64,000 bases of DNA from JBHIBC01 sp046758905. GTDB taxonomy: Bacteria; Acidobacteriota; Polarisedimenticolia; Gp22-AA2. The notes under the pieces were generated by a model, which was not told where the DNA came from, searched no databases, and saw only the letters and a list, made by a program, of their open reading frames with translations. Below, piece by piece: positions 9,162 to 16,830 of the stretch. A program made the translations under genes and the position numbers. Where the stretch lies: assembly GCA_046758905.1 (NCBI GenBank), contig JBHIBC010000004.1:1-64000 (forward strand). Reading direction: 5' to 3'. The first letter of the stretch is position 1. Every line of letters begins with the position of its first letter.

Positions 9162-9926
9162 ATGAGGCTGTTCCGAGCTTTCGGTCTCCCGCTGCTCGCG
9201 GCCGCGTTCGCGCTGGCCGCCGCCTGCGCGCCGCAGGCCCCCCCGGAGAAGGCGCCCGTGGACCCGATCCGCGCCGGCCTGCTGCTGTTCCACGATCCGG
9301 GCCTCTCCGGGAGCGGTGAGGTCGCCTGCGCGACCTGCCACCCACGCGGCGGCCACACCAACAACAAGACCTACGTCGGACTCGAGCTCGTCGAGGATGG
9401 GGACGAGAGGGGGCGGAGCACTCCGCTCCTCTGGGGTCTCGCGGACACGGCACCCTACTCCTGGGGCGGCGGCAAGACCCTCAGGGACAACATCAGGGGG
9501 ATCATCGTCGGCCGGATGAAGGGGGCGGAGCCGACCGAGGAGCAGCTCGACAACCTGATCGCCTACCTGAACTCGCTCGAGTTCCCGGACAACCCGAACC
9601 TCAACGCCGACGGGTCGCCGAGCGACGCCGCTCCCGAGGCCGCGAAACGGGGCTATCGCGTCTTCTTCAAGGCCTCCTGCAATGCCTGCCACGTGCCCCC
9701 GACCTTCGCAAAGAGGGAGAACGAGGACATCGGCAGCGGCGGGCCGTTCAACGTCCCCTCGCTGAGGGGAGTCTCGACGACCGCGCCCTACTTCCACGAC
9801 GGCCGCTACCCGAACCTGCGATCGCTGCTCCCCGCGAAGCTCGAGTACCTGAAAGACCTCGGCTCCACGGAGACCTTCAGCGACGAGGAGATCGAGGATC
9901 TCCTGGCCTTCCTGAGCGTGCTGTAG
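9162..9926 (+). CDS. Diheme cytochrome c (cytochrome c peroxidase/MauG-like) lipoprotein
   Basis: 254 residues. The N-terminus has a signal with a lipobox-like LAAAC (Cys22). Two c-type haem sites are visible: CATCH at 56-60 and CNACH at 173-177, about 117 apart, as in the bacterial diheme peroxidase/MauG family. PYSWGGGKTL and FNVPSLRGVSTTAPYFHDG are typical family segments (pre-haem loop and the PSLRG region). It is shorter than a full peroxidase (about 320), so it may be a divergent electron-transfer or di-haem protein. The start is set by AAGGAGG at 9146-9152, 9 nt before the ATG; the frame extends upstream without a better site. It is convergent with the next gene. Confidence 0.85.
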   Translation: MRLFRAFGLPLLAAAFALAAACAPQAPPEKAPVDPIRAGLLLFHDPGLSGSGEVACATCHPRGGHTNNKTYVGLELVEDGDERGRSTPLLWGLADTAPYSWGGGKTLRDNIRGIIVGRMKGAEPTEEQLDNLIAYLNSLEFPDNPNLNADGSPSDAAPEAAKRGYRVFFKASCNACHVPPTFAKRENEDIGSGGPFNVPSLRGVSTTAPYFHDGRYPNLRSLLPAKLEYLKDLGSTETFSDEEIEDLLAFLSVL

Positions 9927-9965
9927 CGGATCGGAGACCGTCCTCGGCCGGAAGGGCGCGTCCCC

Positions 9966-10742
9966 CTAACGGATCTCGCTCTTGCGCAAGTAGCCCGGCC
10001 ACTGGATGAAGTCGCCGTTCGAGAAGACGATGTCGCAGTCGAACGACTCGGTGGGACCGACCTTGCCCAGGCCGTCGTACTCCCCGTCGGTGGCGTAGGA
10101 GACGAGGATGTACTCGGTGCCCTCCCGATTGGAGTGGTACTGGAAGGGGTTGCCCCAGGCGTCGGTGATGCGGATGCCCTCCAGCTTGCCGTCCTCGAGC
10201 TTGTTCGACAGGCAGCCGTTCAGGGCGCCGAAGTCGGGACACACGGGGTAGCGCCCGCCGCGCCGCTTCGCCCAGGCCTCGATCCTCTCGCCGACGCGCT
10301 TCAGGTCGCCCATCGTCCGGCGCTGGTTGCCGTAAGCGAAGGCCGCGCCCAGCCCGAGCGCCTGCGCCTGCTTCTGGGTGATCGAGTCTCCCATCACGCC
10401 GGTCAGCATCAGCATCCGGATGAAGGTCTTGGCCCCGCTGTCTGCCGCAACCTGGCCGGCGACCAGGGCCTTCCCCCTGTCGTCCCTCAGGATCCTCTGG
10501 ATCAGGTGGCCCGTCGCGTCGTCGTCCTTGAGGATGCGGTCGATCACCGCGGCCCGGTCGTTGGGCGGACCGACCAAGCGGTCGATCACCTCCTCCCGCA
10601 TCACGTGATCCGAGACGAGCGCCTCGATGACCTCCTGTCGCCTGGCGTCGTCCGCCAGGTACTTCCTCGGGCTGGAGGAACAGCCGGACAGGACGAGGCC
10701 CGAGGCGAGGATCGCTACCAGAGCTGGTTGTCTGCATTCCAT
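9966..10742 (-). CDS. Lipoprotein with a GspG-like pseudopilin C-terminal domain
   Basis: 258 residues. The start at 10742 is chosen because GGGAGGG lies about 7 nt upstream and it gives a clean lipoprotein signal with lipobox LSGC (Cys21). Residues about 30-110 are helical with repeated acidic/basic units (EVIEALVSDHV, EVIDRLVG, AVIDRILKDD, HLIQRILRDD). The C-terminal part (about 150-258) carries ITDAWGNPFQYHS and YATDGEYDGLGKVG, the calcium-site/C-terminal signature of type II secretion major pseudopilins (DPWGNPY, SYGADG). There is no prepilin peptidase motif, so this domain has been placed on a lipid-anchored scaffold. Its role is unknown; it may be a periplasmic partner of a secretion or pilus machine. 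Confidence 0.75.
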   Translation of the reverse strand: MECRQPALVAILASGLVLSGCSSSPRKYLADDARRQEVIEALVSDHVMREEVIDRLVGPPNDRAAVIDRILKDDDATGHLIQRILRDDRGKALVAGQVAADSGAKTFIRMLMLTGVMGDSITQKQAQALGLGAAFAYGNQRRTMGDLKRVGERIEAWAKRRGGRYPVCPDFGALNGCLSNKLEDGKLEGIRITDAWGNPFQYHSNREGTEYILVSYATDGEYDGLGKVGPTESFDCDIVFSNGDFIQWPGYLRKSEIR

Positions 10743-11385
10743 GACGGGCCCTCCCTGCACGCAGCCGCGCTCCGGAAAATCTAGGTCCGCCCGCGGCCGG
10801 GTCAAGTGACCCCGGCCGTCCCCGGGGCCCGATCCCGCTGGACGGGCGGCTCCCTACGCCGGCCTGCTGAGCACGATCCGCTCCGCCTGCGGTGAATGAG
10901 CAGAGCCTTCCGGCCGGCCGCGGCGGCCAGCGGATGCGATCGAAGTACATTTCTGTTAGTTGAATCCGGGCCGGCTCGGTCGATGACCAGGCGACCGGCC
11001 CCTCCGGGCTTCCCACGCACCGGCCGCCCGGGGAGGCCGAATGACCGGGCCGGCCCGCGTCCTCCCCCACGGGACGCGGCACGGACGGCGCCGTGGACTT
11101 TCCCGGGTTGCTCATCACCCGGCCAGCTCATCTGCCCCGACCTCCGGCGCAGCGCCCTCGCCCTGGCCGCCGCCGTGTCGCTTCACGCTGCTCTGCCGCC
11201 GTCGAGGCGTTCGGGCGGTGGCGAGATGCGCCGGCGCTGATGCCCGGCCGGCCGCTGGTTTCAAATCCGCAAGGTGCTTGATCGGCGCGGGCTCCCGCCC
11301 CTAAGTTGACCGCTGGTCTCGCACCCCGTCATGCCGGCCCGCCTTCCCGAAGACGAGGCCCTGCCGGGGCCAGGAGGAGGGGAAG
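10743..11385. other. 643-bp intergenic region, no gene seen
   Basis: Both strands carry only short frames without ribosome binding sites and with shadow-like Arg/Pro/Gly composition. The region is GC-rich and full of imperfect dyads built on GGCCGGCC, with one A/T-richer island at about 10940-10965. A promoter-like pair for the downstream cupredoxin gene is annotated separately. Confidence 0.6.
11278..11307 (+). promoter_or_regulatory. Putative promoter of the cupredoxin-like gene
   Basis: TTGATC (11278-11283), 18 nt, TAAGTT (11302-11307), giving a leader of roughly 75 nt before the ATG at 11386. Spacing fits a housekeeping sigma-70 promoter; the match is moderate. Confidence 0.4.
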
Positions 11386-11805
11386 ATGCGTTCTAGGTCT
11401 CTCGGCTCATCGATGCTGCCGCTCGCCATCGCACTCGTCGCCTCGACGGTCGCGGTCGCGGGCGAGCGCTCCGGATCGGACCGCGCCGGGCGCAAGGGCG
11501 AGGTCATCTCGGCCCGGGCGGTCGCGCCCGGGCAGATCAAGCGGTTCCACGTCACCGCGCAGGAGGGAGACATCGCGCCGAACACCCTCCGAGTGAAGAG
11601 CGGTCAGAAAGTGCGGATCACCTTCGTCAGCCGCGACGCGGCTTACAGCATCCGCTTCAAGGACTTCGGCATCAAGGACCGTGTCACCCGGACCAGCCCC
11701 GCCGTGGTGGAGTTCGTCGCCGGGCGCAAGGGCACCTTCCCCTTCCGCTGCACGCGGAAGTGGGGCTTCAAGCGCAGCCCGAACGGCACTCTGATCGTCG
11801 AGTAG
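11386..11805 (+). CDS. Secreted cupredoxin-fold protein lacking an evident copper site
   Basis: 139 residues with a signal peptide (1-26, cleavage near VAVAGE). The remainder fits a small cupredoxin/COX2-like beta sandwich: HVTAQEGDIAPNTLRV then GQKVRITFVSRD, a strand AYSIRFKDFGI and the C-terminal FRCTRKWGFKRSPNGTLIVE. In copper proteins the first ligand would be a His in the AYSIRF strand and the second loop would read C-x-x-x-H or similar; here there is one Cys and no His or Met after it. It may therefore be a structural or non-copper member, or bind another ligand. A good promoter candidate and a downstream hairpin suggest a single-gene unit. Confidence 0.75.
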   Translation: MRSRSLGSSMLPLAIALVASTVAVAGERSGSDRAGRKGEVISARAVAPGQIKRFHVTAQEGDIAPNTLRVKSGQKVRITFVSRDAAYSIRFKDFGIKDRVTRTSPAVVEFVAGRKGTFPFRCTRKWGFKRSPNGTLIVE

Positions 11806-11826
11806 GGGCCGGCCGACCGCCGGCCC
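11806..11826 (+). terminator. Hairpin after the cupredoxin-like gene
   Basis: A perfect 8-bp stem GGGCCGGC / GCCGGCCC with a 5-nt loop starts 1 nt after the stop codon. No U-tract follows, so it may be a weak terminator or an mRNA 3'-end stabiliser. Confidence 0.35.
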
Positions 11827-11964
11827 GGACAGTCTCGCCGTGCCTGAGGTCGCGCGGGATTCGAGATCGAGGACACGGCGGCCGACCGGGCCGCCCCTCC
11901 TTTTTGCTCCGCACGACGTGCTAGACTCCGACATCGGGATCGAGCGTCCTTAGGGGAGGAGAGC

Positions 11965-12492
11965 ATGCGCGGGAGGCGCCGCCGCAGCCGTCGGGCGCCG
12001 GTCTGCGGCTGGCGGGACCGGGACGACGCGGCCTGGATGCGGGAGGCCCTCCGCGTCGCCCGGAACTCCTCGAGACGTGGGGAGGTGCCGATCGGGGCGG
12101 TCGTCGTGCAGCGGGGCCGGATCGTCGGCCGGGGCGCCAACCGCCCGATCGGCGGCCGCGACCCGACGGCCCACGCGGAGGTCGTGGCGATCCGCAGGGC
12201 GGCGAAGCGCCTAGGCAATTACAGGCTCGGCGGGACCACCCTCTGCGTCACCTTGGAGCCCTGTCTCATGTGTCTGGGCGCCATGGTCCAGGCGCGCATC
12301 GGCCGGCTTGTCTATGGCGCGGCCGACTCGAAGATCGGCGCCGTCGCGCTCCTCAAGAGCCGTCGGCTCCGGGGACTGAACCACCGCTTCCCGGCATGCG
12401 GCGGGGTCCTCGCCGGAGAATCGGCCGAGCTGCTGAGGGACTTCTTCCGGCGGCGGCGAGCCGTATCCCGATGCCGGCGCGCCCTGCCGTAA
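11965..12492 (+). CDS. tadA: tRNA-specific adenosine deaminase TadA
   Basis: 175 residues. It converts A34 of tRNA-Arg(ACG) to inosine so that one tRNA reads CGU, CGC and CGA. The zinc and catalytic signature is complete: His70-Ala-Glu72 (TAHAEVVAI) and Cys100/Cys103 (LEPCLMCLGAM). The Arg-rich first 20 residues and the C-terminal RRRRAVSRCRR tail are extensions that could aid tRNA binding. The start is fixed by a strong GGGGAGGAGAG directly before ATG 11965. Its substrate tRNA lies in the same window at 4136-4212. The gene ends 15 bp before tRNA-Ser. Confidence 0.95.
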   Translation: MRGRRRRSRRAPVCGWRDRDDAAWMREALRVARNSSRRGEVPIGAVVVQRGRIVGRGANRPIGGRDPTAHAEVVAIRRAAKRLGNYRLGGTTLCVTLEPCLMCLGAMVQARIGRLVYGAADSKIGAVALLKSRRLRGLNHRFPACGGVLAGESAELLRDFFRRRRAVSRCRRALP

Positions 12493-12494
12493 GG

Positions 12495-12500
12495 TACAAT
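12495..12500 (+). promoter_or_regulatory. -10 element of tRNA-Ser
   Basis: TACAAT ends 7 nt before the mature 5' end of tRNA-Ser, the expected position for a -10 box starting transcription at or near the tRNA. A -35 match is weak. Confidence 0.45.
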
Positions 12501-12507
12501 CCTGTCC

Positions 12508-12601
12508 GGAGAGGTACCGAAGTGGTCGCAACGGGCCCGCCTCGAAAGCGGGTTGGGGCCTAACCCGCCCCACGTGGGTTCGAATCCCACCCTCTCCGCC
12601 A
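12508..12601 (+). tRNA. tRNA-Ser(CGA)
   Basis: A 94-nt class II tRNA. The acceptor stem GGAGAGG pairs with CCTCTCC, followed by G and encoded CCA. The anticodon stem CCCGC/GCGGG encloses loop CTCGAAA with anticodon CGA (UCG codons). A long variable arm (TTGGGGCCTAACCCGCCCC region) and T-arm GTGGG/CCCAC are present. Confidence 0.96.
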
Positions 12602-12639
12602 ACCCCGGCCCCCGGCGCCGATCGACCGACGCGCGCGGC

Positions 12640-13749
12640 TCATGCGGCCAGCCGGTCGAGCTCCGCGTCGAACGCCCCGACGACCCGGTCCCACGAGAAG
12701 CGCTCCATCGAGGCGGCCAGATCCTCCCGTTCGGCCCCGAGATCCTGCGGTACGGCGAGCAGCGCGTCGAGCCTCTCGACCAGGTCGAGATCGTCGCGGT
12801 ACAGACAGCCGGCGTGGAAGCGCGGCTCGAGCAGCTCCGGGTAGGCGAGACGGTCGGGCAGGAGCGGGAAGCATCCGCAGCGCACCGCCTCGACCACCGA
12901 CATCCCGAAGTTCTCCTGCTCCGCGGTGCTGATGACGACCGCGCCCCGGCGGAGCCATTCGTAACACCCCGCGCGGTCCTCCACGAAGCCGTACCGGACG
13001 ACGCGCCGGCCGAACCGCTCCCGGGCCGCGACGAACTCCTTCGGCACGACCTGGAAGCTCTCGCCGAGCAGCGCCAGCCGGAAGTCGCGCCCTCGCCGGA
13101 GGACGGCGTCGAGCGCGGCGAAGAACACCCGCGGGCGCTTGTCGAACTCCCAGCGGTGATTCCAGATAATGAGGGGAGGCTCGGCGCGATCCCGCGCGAC
13201 GAGCCGCGGGGGGCCCGCCGGGAAGTCGCAGCCCGGGTGGAGCACGCCCGCCCGCGACCGGATCGCCTCCACCGCCCACCCCGGGCGGTGCTCCGGCATC
13301 ACCCGGATGAAGTCGGGCAGTCGCGTGAAGAATCCGTCGAGCTGGAACCGGGAGTTGAACAACACCCGGTCCGCGGCCAGGGCGGTGGTGATGTCGGTGA
13401 AGCCGAATTGATAGTCGATCGACTCCCCCTCCGGCAGCGGGTACGACAGCTGGTTCTCGTGGAAGTAGACGAGTGCCCTCGGAAAGTCGGCGCCCCACAG
13501 TGCCTTGAGGTCGGACAGGCTCATCAGGTCGGTGGCGATTAGGCCGCGGTAGCACGAGGGGTCGGCGACCTTCCTCGCGAAGTGGAGTGCGGCTCCGCGC
13601 ATGCGCCACTTCCAGAAGCGGCCCGGGAGGGTCATGAGATCGATGCGGTGGCGGGAGCGGGCGGTCCAGCCGTCGGCGAAGGATCGATGCGAGCCGCCGT
13701 AGAACGGCTCCAGGAAGAGGAAGCCCGACGCACCGGCGCGCTGACTCAC
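12640..13749 (-). CDS. tRNA-queuosine alpha-mannosyltransferase homologue (DUF3524/GTDC1 family)
   Basis: 369 residues. The N-terminal DUF3524 domain is highly typical: LEPFYGGSHRSFADGW at residues 13-28, then DLMTLPGRFWKWRMRG, VYFHENQLSYP and VLFNSRFQLDGFF. These match the human enzyme GTDC1/QTMAN, which mannosylates queuosine at position 34 of tRNA-Asp. The C-terminal half is a GT4-type nucleotide-sugar domain (NHRWEFDKRP, a typical acidic SxxENFGMSVVEA loop). It starts with GTG 13749, overlapping the stop of the acyl-CoA ligase by 4 bp (GTGA), so it is the last gene of the fadL-ligase operon. The RNA substrate in bacteria is inferred from the family. Confidence 0.88.
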   Translation of the reverse strand: MSQRAGASGFLFLEPFYGGSHRSFADGWTARSRHRIDLMTLPGRFWKWRMRGAALHFARKVADPSCYRGLIATDLMSLSDLKALWGADFPRALVYFHENQLSYPLPEGESIDYQFGFTDITTALAADRVLFNSRFQLDGFFTRLPDFIRVMPEHRPGWAVEAIRSRAGVLHPGCDFPAGPPRLVARDRAEPPLIIWNHRWEFDKRPRVFFAALDAVLRRGRDFRLALLGESFQVVPKEFVAARERFGRRVVRYGFVEDRAGCYEWLRRGAVVISTAEQENFGMSVVEAVRCGCFPLLPDRLAYPELLEPRFHAGCLYRDDLDLVERLDALLAVPQDLGAEREDLAASMERFSWDRVVGAFDAELDRLAA

Positions 13750-15533
13750 TCTCGGTACATCGACTCGATGAGGTCGGCGTACTTCTTCTCGACCACGCGC
13801 CGCTTGATCTTGAGCGTCGGCGTCAGCTCGCCCGTCTCCTGCGACAGCTCGCGCGGCAGGAGCCGGAACTTCTTGACCTTCTCGAAGTTGGACAGCCCCT
13901 GCATCCTTGCCTCGATGCGGCGACGGTACAGCTCAAGGATCTGAGGATTCTCCAGCAGCTCGGAGGGGCTCGAGTAGGCGATCCCCTTGTGCTTCGCGTA
14001 CGACTCGATCCACCGGGGGTCGGGGGCGATCAGTGCCGAGACGAACCTCCTCCGGTCTCCGATGAGAACCGCCTGGGAGATGAAGCGGTCGCCGCTGAGG
14101 AGGTTCTCGATCGGCTGCGGGGCGATCATCTTGCCGCCGGAGGTCTTGAGGATCTCCTTCTTGCGGTCGGTGATCGCCAGAAACCCGTCCGGGTCGAGGT
14201 GCCCGATGTCTCCGGTGTGGAACCACCCGTCACGGATCGCCTCACGGGTCGCCTGCTCGTCGCGGAAGTACCCCTTCATCACGTTCGGCCCGCGGACCAG
14301 GATCTCACCGTCCTCCGCGATGCGCACCTCCACGCCCGGGATGAGCGGTCCGACCGTGCCGAGCCGGGTCCGCTCCAGCGTGTTCACCGCGACGACCGGC
14401 GACGTCTCGGTCAGCCCGTACCCCTCGAGGACCCGGATGCCGGCGGCGTACAAGAACTCGGCGACCTCCCGTCCCAGCGGGGCCCCCCCGGAGATGAAGA
14501 ACCGGAGGCGACCCCCGATCCGCTCGCGCAGCTTGGCGAAGACCAGGTGGTCGGTCAGCGGGTGCAGCAGGCGGACGGGAAGCGACGCCGGTCGGCCCGC
14601 CAGCATCGCCCGGGCACGCCGGCGCCCGACGGCGAGCGCGCCGGCGAAGATCCACCGCCGAACGGCCGGCGAGGAGCGGACCGTGTCGAGCACGCGCGCG
14701 CGGAGCTTCTCGAACAGGCGCGGCACGCTGGCCACCACCGTCGGCCGGATCTCGGCGATGTTCTGCGGCACCGTCTCGATCGACTCCGCGAAGGAGATGG
14801 TCGCCCCCGCCGCGAGATAGGTGAACTCGACCATCCTCTCGAACACGTGCGTCAGCGGCAGGAAGGACAGGGCCTCGTCACCCGACGAGAACGGGATGGC
14901 GCTCAGCGTGGCGTTGACGTTGGAGGCGAAGTTGCCGTGGGTCAGCATCACCCCCTTGGGCTCGCCGGTGGTCCCCGACGTGTACAGGACGCTCGCCAGG
15001 TCCCCCGGCGCGACCCTCGAGCGCTCCTCCTCGAAGCGGCCTGGGCTCACCGCCAGGGCCGCCTCCCCATCCCTCAGCAGGTCGGCCCAGGACATCGCGC
15101 CGGCAGGCAAGGATTCCGGCGGGTCCATCACCACCAGCCTGTCGAGCCGCGGCAGCGCCCCGAGCACCGGGGCCACCTTCTCGAGCTGTGCTGGGGTCGA
15201 CAGGATCAGGACGCGTGACTGGCTGTTGTCGAGAATGTAACGCACCTGGCCGGCGTGGAGAGTCGGGTAGATGGGCACGTTGACCGCGCCGATCCCGAGG
15301 ATCGCGTGGTCGAACGCGGTCCACTCGGGACGGTTCTCCGAGAGGATCGCGACCCGGTCCCCGCGTCGCACGCCGAGGGAGATCAGGCCCGCCCCGAGCG
15401 CGCGGACGGTGGAGACGAACCCCTCGGTCGAGATCTCCTTCCACTCGCCTCCCGACTTGTAGCGGAGGAGCGCCGGCTTGCGGTACCGGCGCTCCAGATT
15501 CTCCAGGATGTCGCAGAGGGTACGGATCGCCAG
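13746..15533 (-). CDS. Long-chain fatty acyl-CoA synthetase (FadD15-type), probable CTG start
   Basis: 595 residues when started at CTG 15533. It activates fatty acids with ATP and CoA. The AMP-binding P-loop LYTSGTTGEPKGVMLTHGN, the GYGLTETSP motif, the TGDIGHLDPDGF hinge region and DRKKEILKTSGGK are all present. The family needs the N-terminal residues upstream of the first ATG (15371): the frame there encodes LAIRTLCDILENLERRYR and the typical early segment, but has no ATG, GTG or TTG before an in-frame TGA. CTG at 15533 follows a perfect AGGAGG by about 6 nt. That site overlaps the stop of fadL, 10 bp away, pointing to coupled translation. It should act with FadL in uptake and activation of exogenous fatty acids. 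Confidence 0.9.
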   Translation of the reverse strand: MAIRTLCDILENLERRYRKPALLRYKSGGEWKEISTEGFVSTVRALGAGLISLGVRRGDRVAILSENRPEWTAFDHAILGIGAVNVPIYPTLHAGQVRYILDNSQSRVLILSTPAQLEKVAPVLGALPRLDRLVVMDPPESLPAGAMSWADLLRDGEAALAVSPGRFEEERSRVAPGDLASVLYTSGTTGEPKGVMLTHGNFASNVNATLSAIPFSSGDEALSFLPLTHVFERMVEFTYLAAGATISFAESIETVPQNIAEIRPTVVASVPRLFEKLRARVLDTVRSSPAVRRWIFAGALAVGRRRARAMLAGRPASLPVRLLHPLTDHLVFAKLRERIGGRLRFFISGGAPLGREVAEFLYAAGIRVLEGYGLTETSPVVAVNTLERTRLGTVGPLIPGVEVRIAEDGEILVRGPNVMKGYFRDEQATREAIRDGWFHTGDIGHLDPDGFLAITDRKKEILKTSGGKMIAPQPIENLLSGDRFISQAVLIGDRRRFVSALIAPDPRWIESYAKHKGIAYSSPSELLENPQILELYRRRIEARMQGLSNFEKVKKFRLLPRELSQETGELTPTLKIKRRVVEKKYADLIESMYRE

Positions 15534-15543
15534 CTTTCTCCTC

Positions 15544-16830
15544 CTACGGGCCCTCCAGGACCCAGCTCACGCTGACGCCGACCAGGCTCGTGAAATTCCC
15601 GTACCCACCGGGTTGAACGGGATCGGGACCGCTTCCGGCCGGCGCCATGCCGATACCCGACCCGGGGTCGCCCGTCGCCGGCCGGTCGTCGAAGAACGGC
15701 GCCTGATAGGCGACGTCGAGCCGGAGCCTCCCGGGGCCCCTGTAGCCGTAGCCGACCTGCAGCGAGGTCCGGTCGGCGTCCGGCAGCCGCGGACGGATGT
15801 GATCGTCGGGGACCGGGTTCTGGTCGAAGTAGGCCCCTGCCCGCCATTCGTGCCGGGGGCGGACGTGATAGGAGAACGCGGCGCGGAACGACAAGGTGTC
15901 GTCCCACTCCTCGATCTGATCGATATCCGTCACCAGCGCAGATTCGTTCTCGACGTCGATCCGGAGCCGATCGAAGGTCGACCAGTCGGTCCACACCACG
16001 TCGAACTCCCCCTCCCACTTCCCCCCCGAGACATAGGCGAGGCCGGTGCTCATGGTGGCGGGCAGCGGCAGGTCCGCCGAGGCGGGACCATCGGAGAACA
16101 GCGAGGCCACGGCCCCGGCGATGCCCTCGAACTCCACGTCCCCGCCGACGTCCGGCTCCATCTCGGCGCGGTACGAGAGCCCCCAGCGCCAGCCGTTCTC
16201 CGGGGCCCACTGCACCGCGGCGTTCCAGCCGATGTCGCCCCCGTCACCGTCCAGGCTCGTGAAGCAGTCCGAAGCGGACAGCGAGGAGGAATCGATGTTC
16301 CTCGACAGCTCCCGGATTTGTGCGAGGGCGTAGTCGAGGCCGAACGCGCCGGTCCAGTCGCGGCCCAGGCGAAAGGCCAAATTCGGATTGAAGTTGACCA
16401 CCGCGATGTTCGACTCCCGAGATATGAATCGTCCCTCGAAATCCTCGTCCCACTTGGTCTTCAGCCCGAAGGGCGAGGTGATCGCGAGGCCCCAGGCCAG
16501 GCGGTCGCTGATCTTCTGGGTGTAGTAGGCCGTGGAGGGGTAGACGGCCGTGTCGTTCTGGTCGAAGCCGACGCCCGACGGGGACTCGAACTCCGACCCG
16601 GTCAGGAGGATCGTCGTGGTCCCGACGTCGAGCCAGATGCCCTCGAGCCGAAGGATGCCGGCCGGATTGAAGAACAGGGCGCTGGCGTTGTCGGCCCTGG
16701 CCGTGAAGGCCCCGGCGTTGGCCATCGCCTCCGCCCCCTGCTCGTAGACGGCGTAGCCCGATGCGAACGCGACTCCCGCCGCCCCGGCGCACAGGGCCAC
16801 GGTCCCCCCGAGGACCCTCGTCCTGGTCAA
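15544..16830 (-). CDS. fadL: FadL/OmpP1/TodX-family outer-membrane transporter
   Basis: 428 residues from TTG 16830, preceded by GAGGAG and giving a clean signal peptide (TRVLGGTVALCAGAAGVAFASG). The N-terminal plug signature of FadL channels is complete: GYAVYEQGAEAMANAGAF and ASALFFNPAGI (NPA motif). The rest alternates in beta-strand fashion to a final strand VGVSVSWVLEGP. It moves long-chain fatty acids or other hydrophobic molecules across the outer membrane. The next gene, a long-chain acyl-CoA synthetase, supports fatty acids as substrate. A MITE-like repeat (16916-17092) lies 85 bp upstream, where the promoter should be; a -10-like TATGAT is at 16914-16909. Confidence 0.9.
   Translation of the reverse strand: MTRTRVLGGTVALCAGAAGVAFASGYAVYEQGAEAMANAGAFTARADNASALFFNPAGILRLEGIWLDVGTTTILLTGSEFESPSGVGFDQNDTAVYPSTAYYTQKISDRLAWGLAITSPFGLKTKWDEDFEGRFISRESNIAVVNFNPNLAFRLGRDWTGAFGLDYALAQIRELSRNIDSSSLSASDCFTSLDGDGGDIGWNAAVQWAPENGWRWGLSYRAEMEPDVGGDVEFEGIAGAVASLFSDGPASADLPLPATMSTGLAYVSGGKWEGEFDVVWTDWSTFDRLRIDVENESALVTDIDQIEEWDDTLSFRAAFSYHVRPRHEWRAGAYFDQNPVPDDHIRPRLPDADRTSLQVGYGYRGPGRLRLDVAYQAPFFDDRPATGDPGSGIGMAPAGSGPDPVQPGGYGNFTSLVGVSVSWVLEGP

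Noticed and set aside
10802..11240. Short frames in the 643-bp gap before the cupredoxin gene
   Set aside because: Arg/Pro/Gly-rich, no ribosome binding sites and no recognisable segment on either strand.
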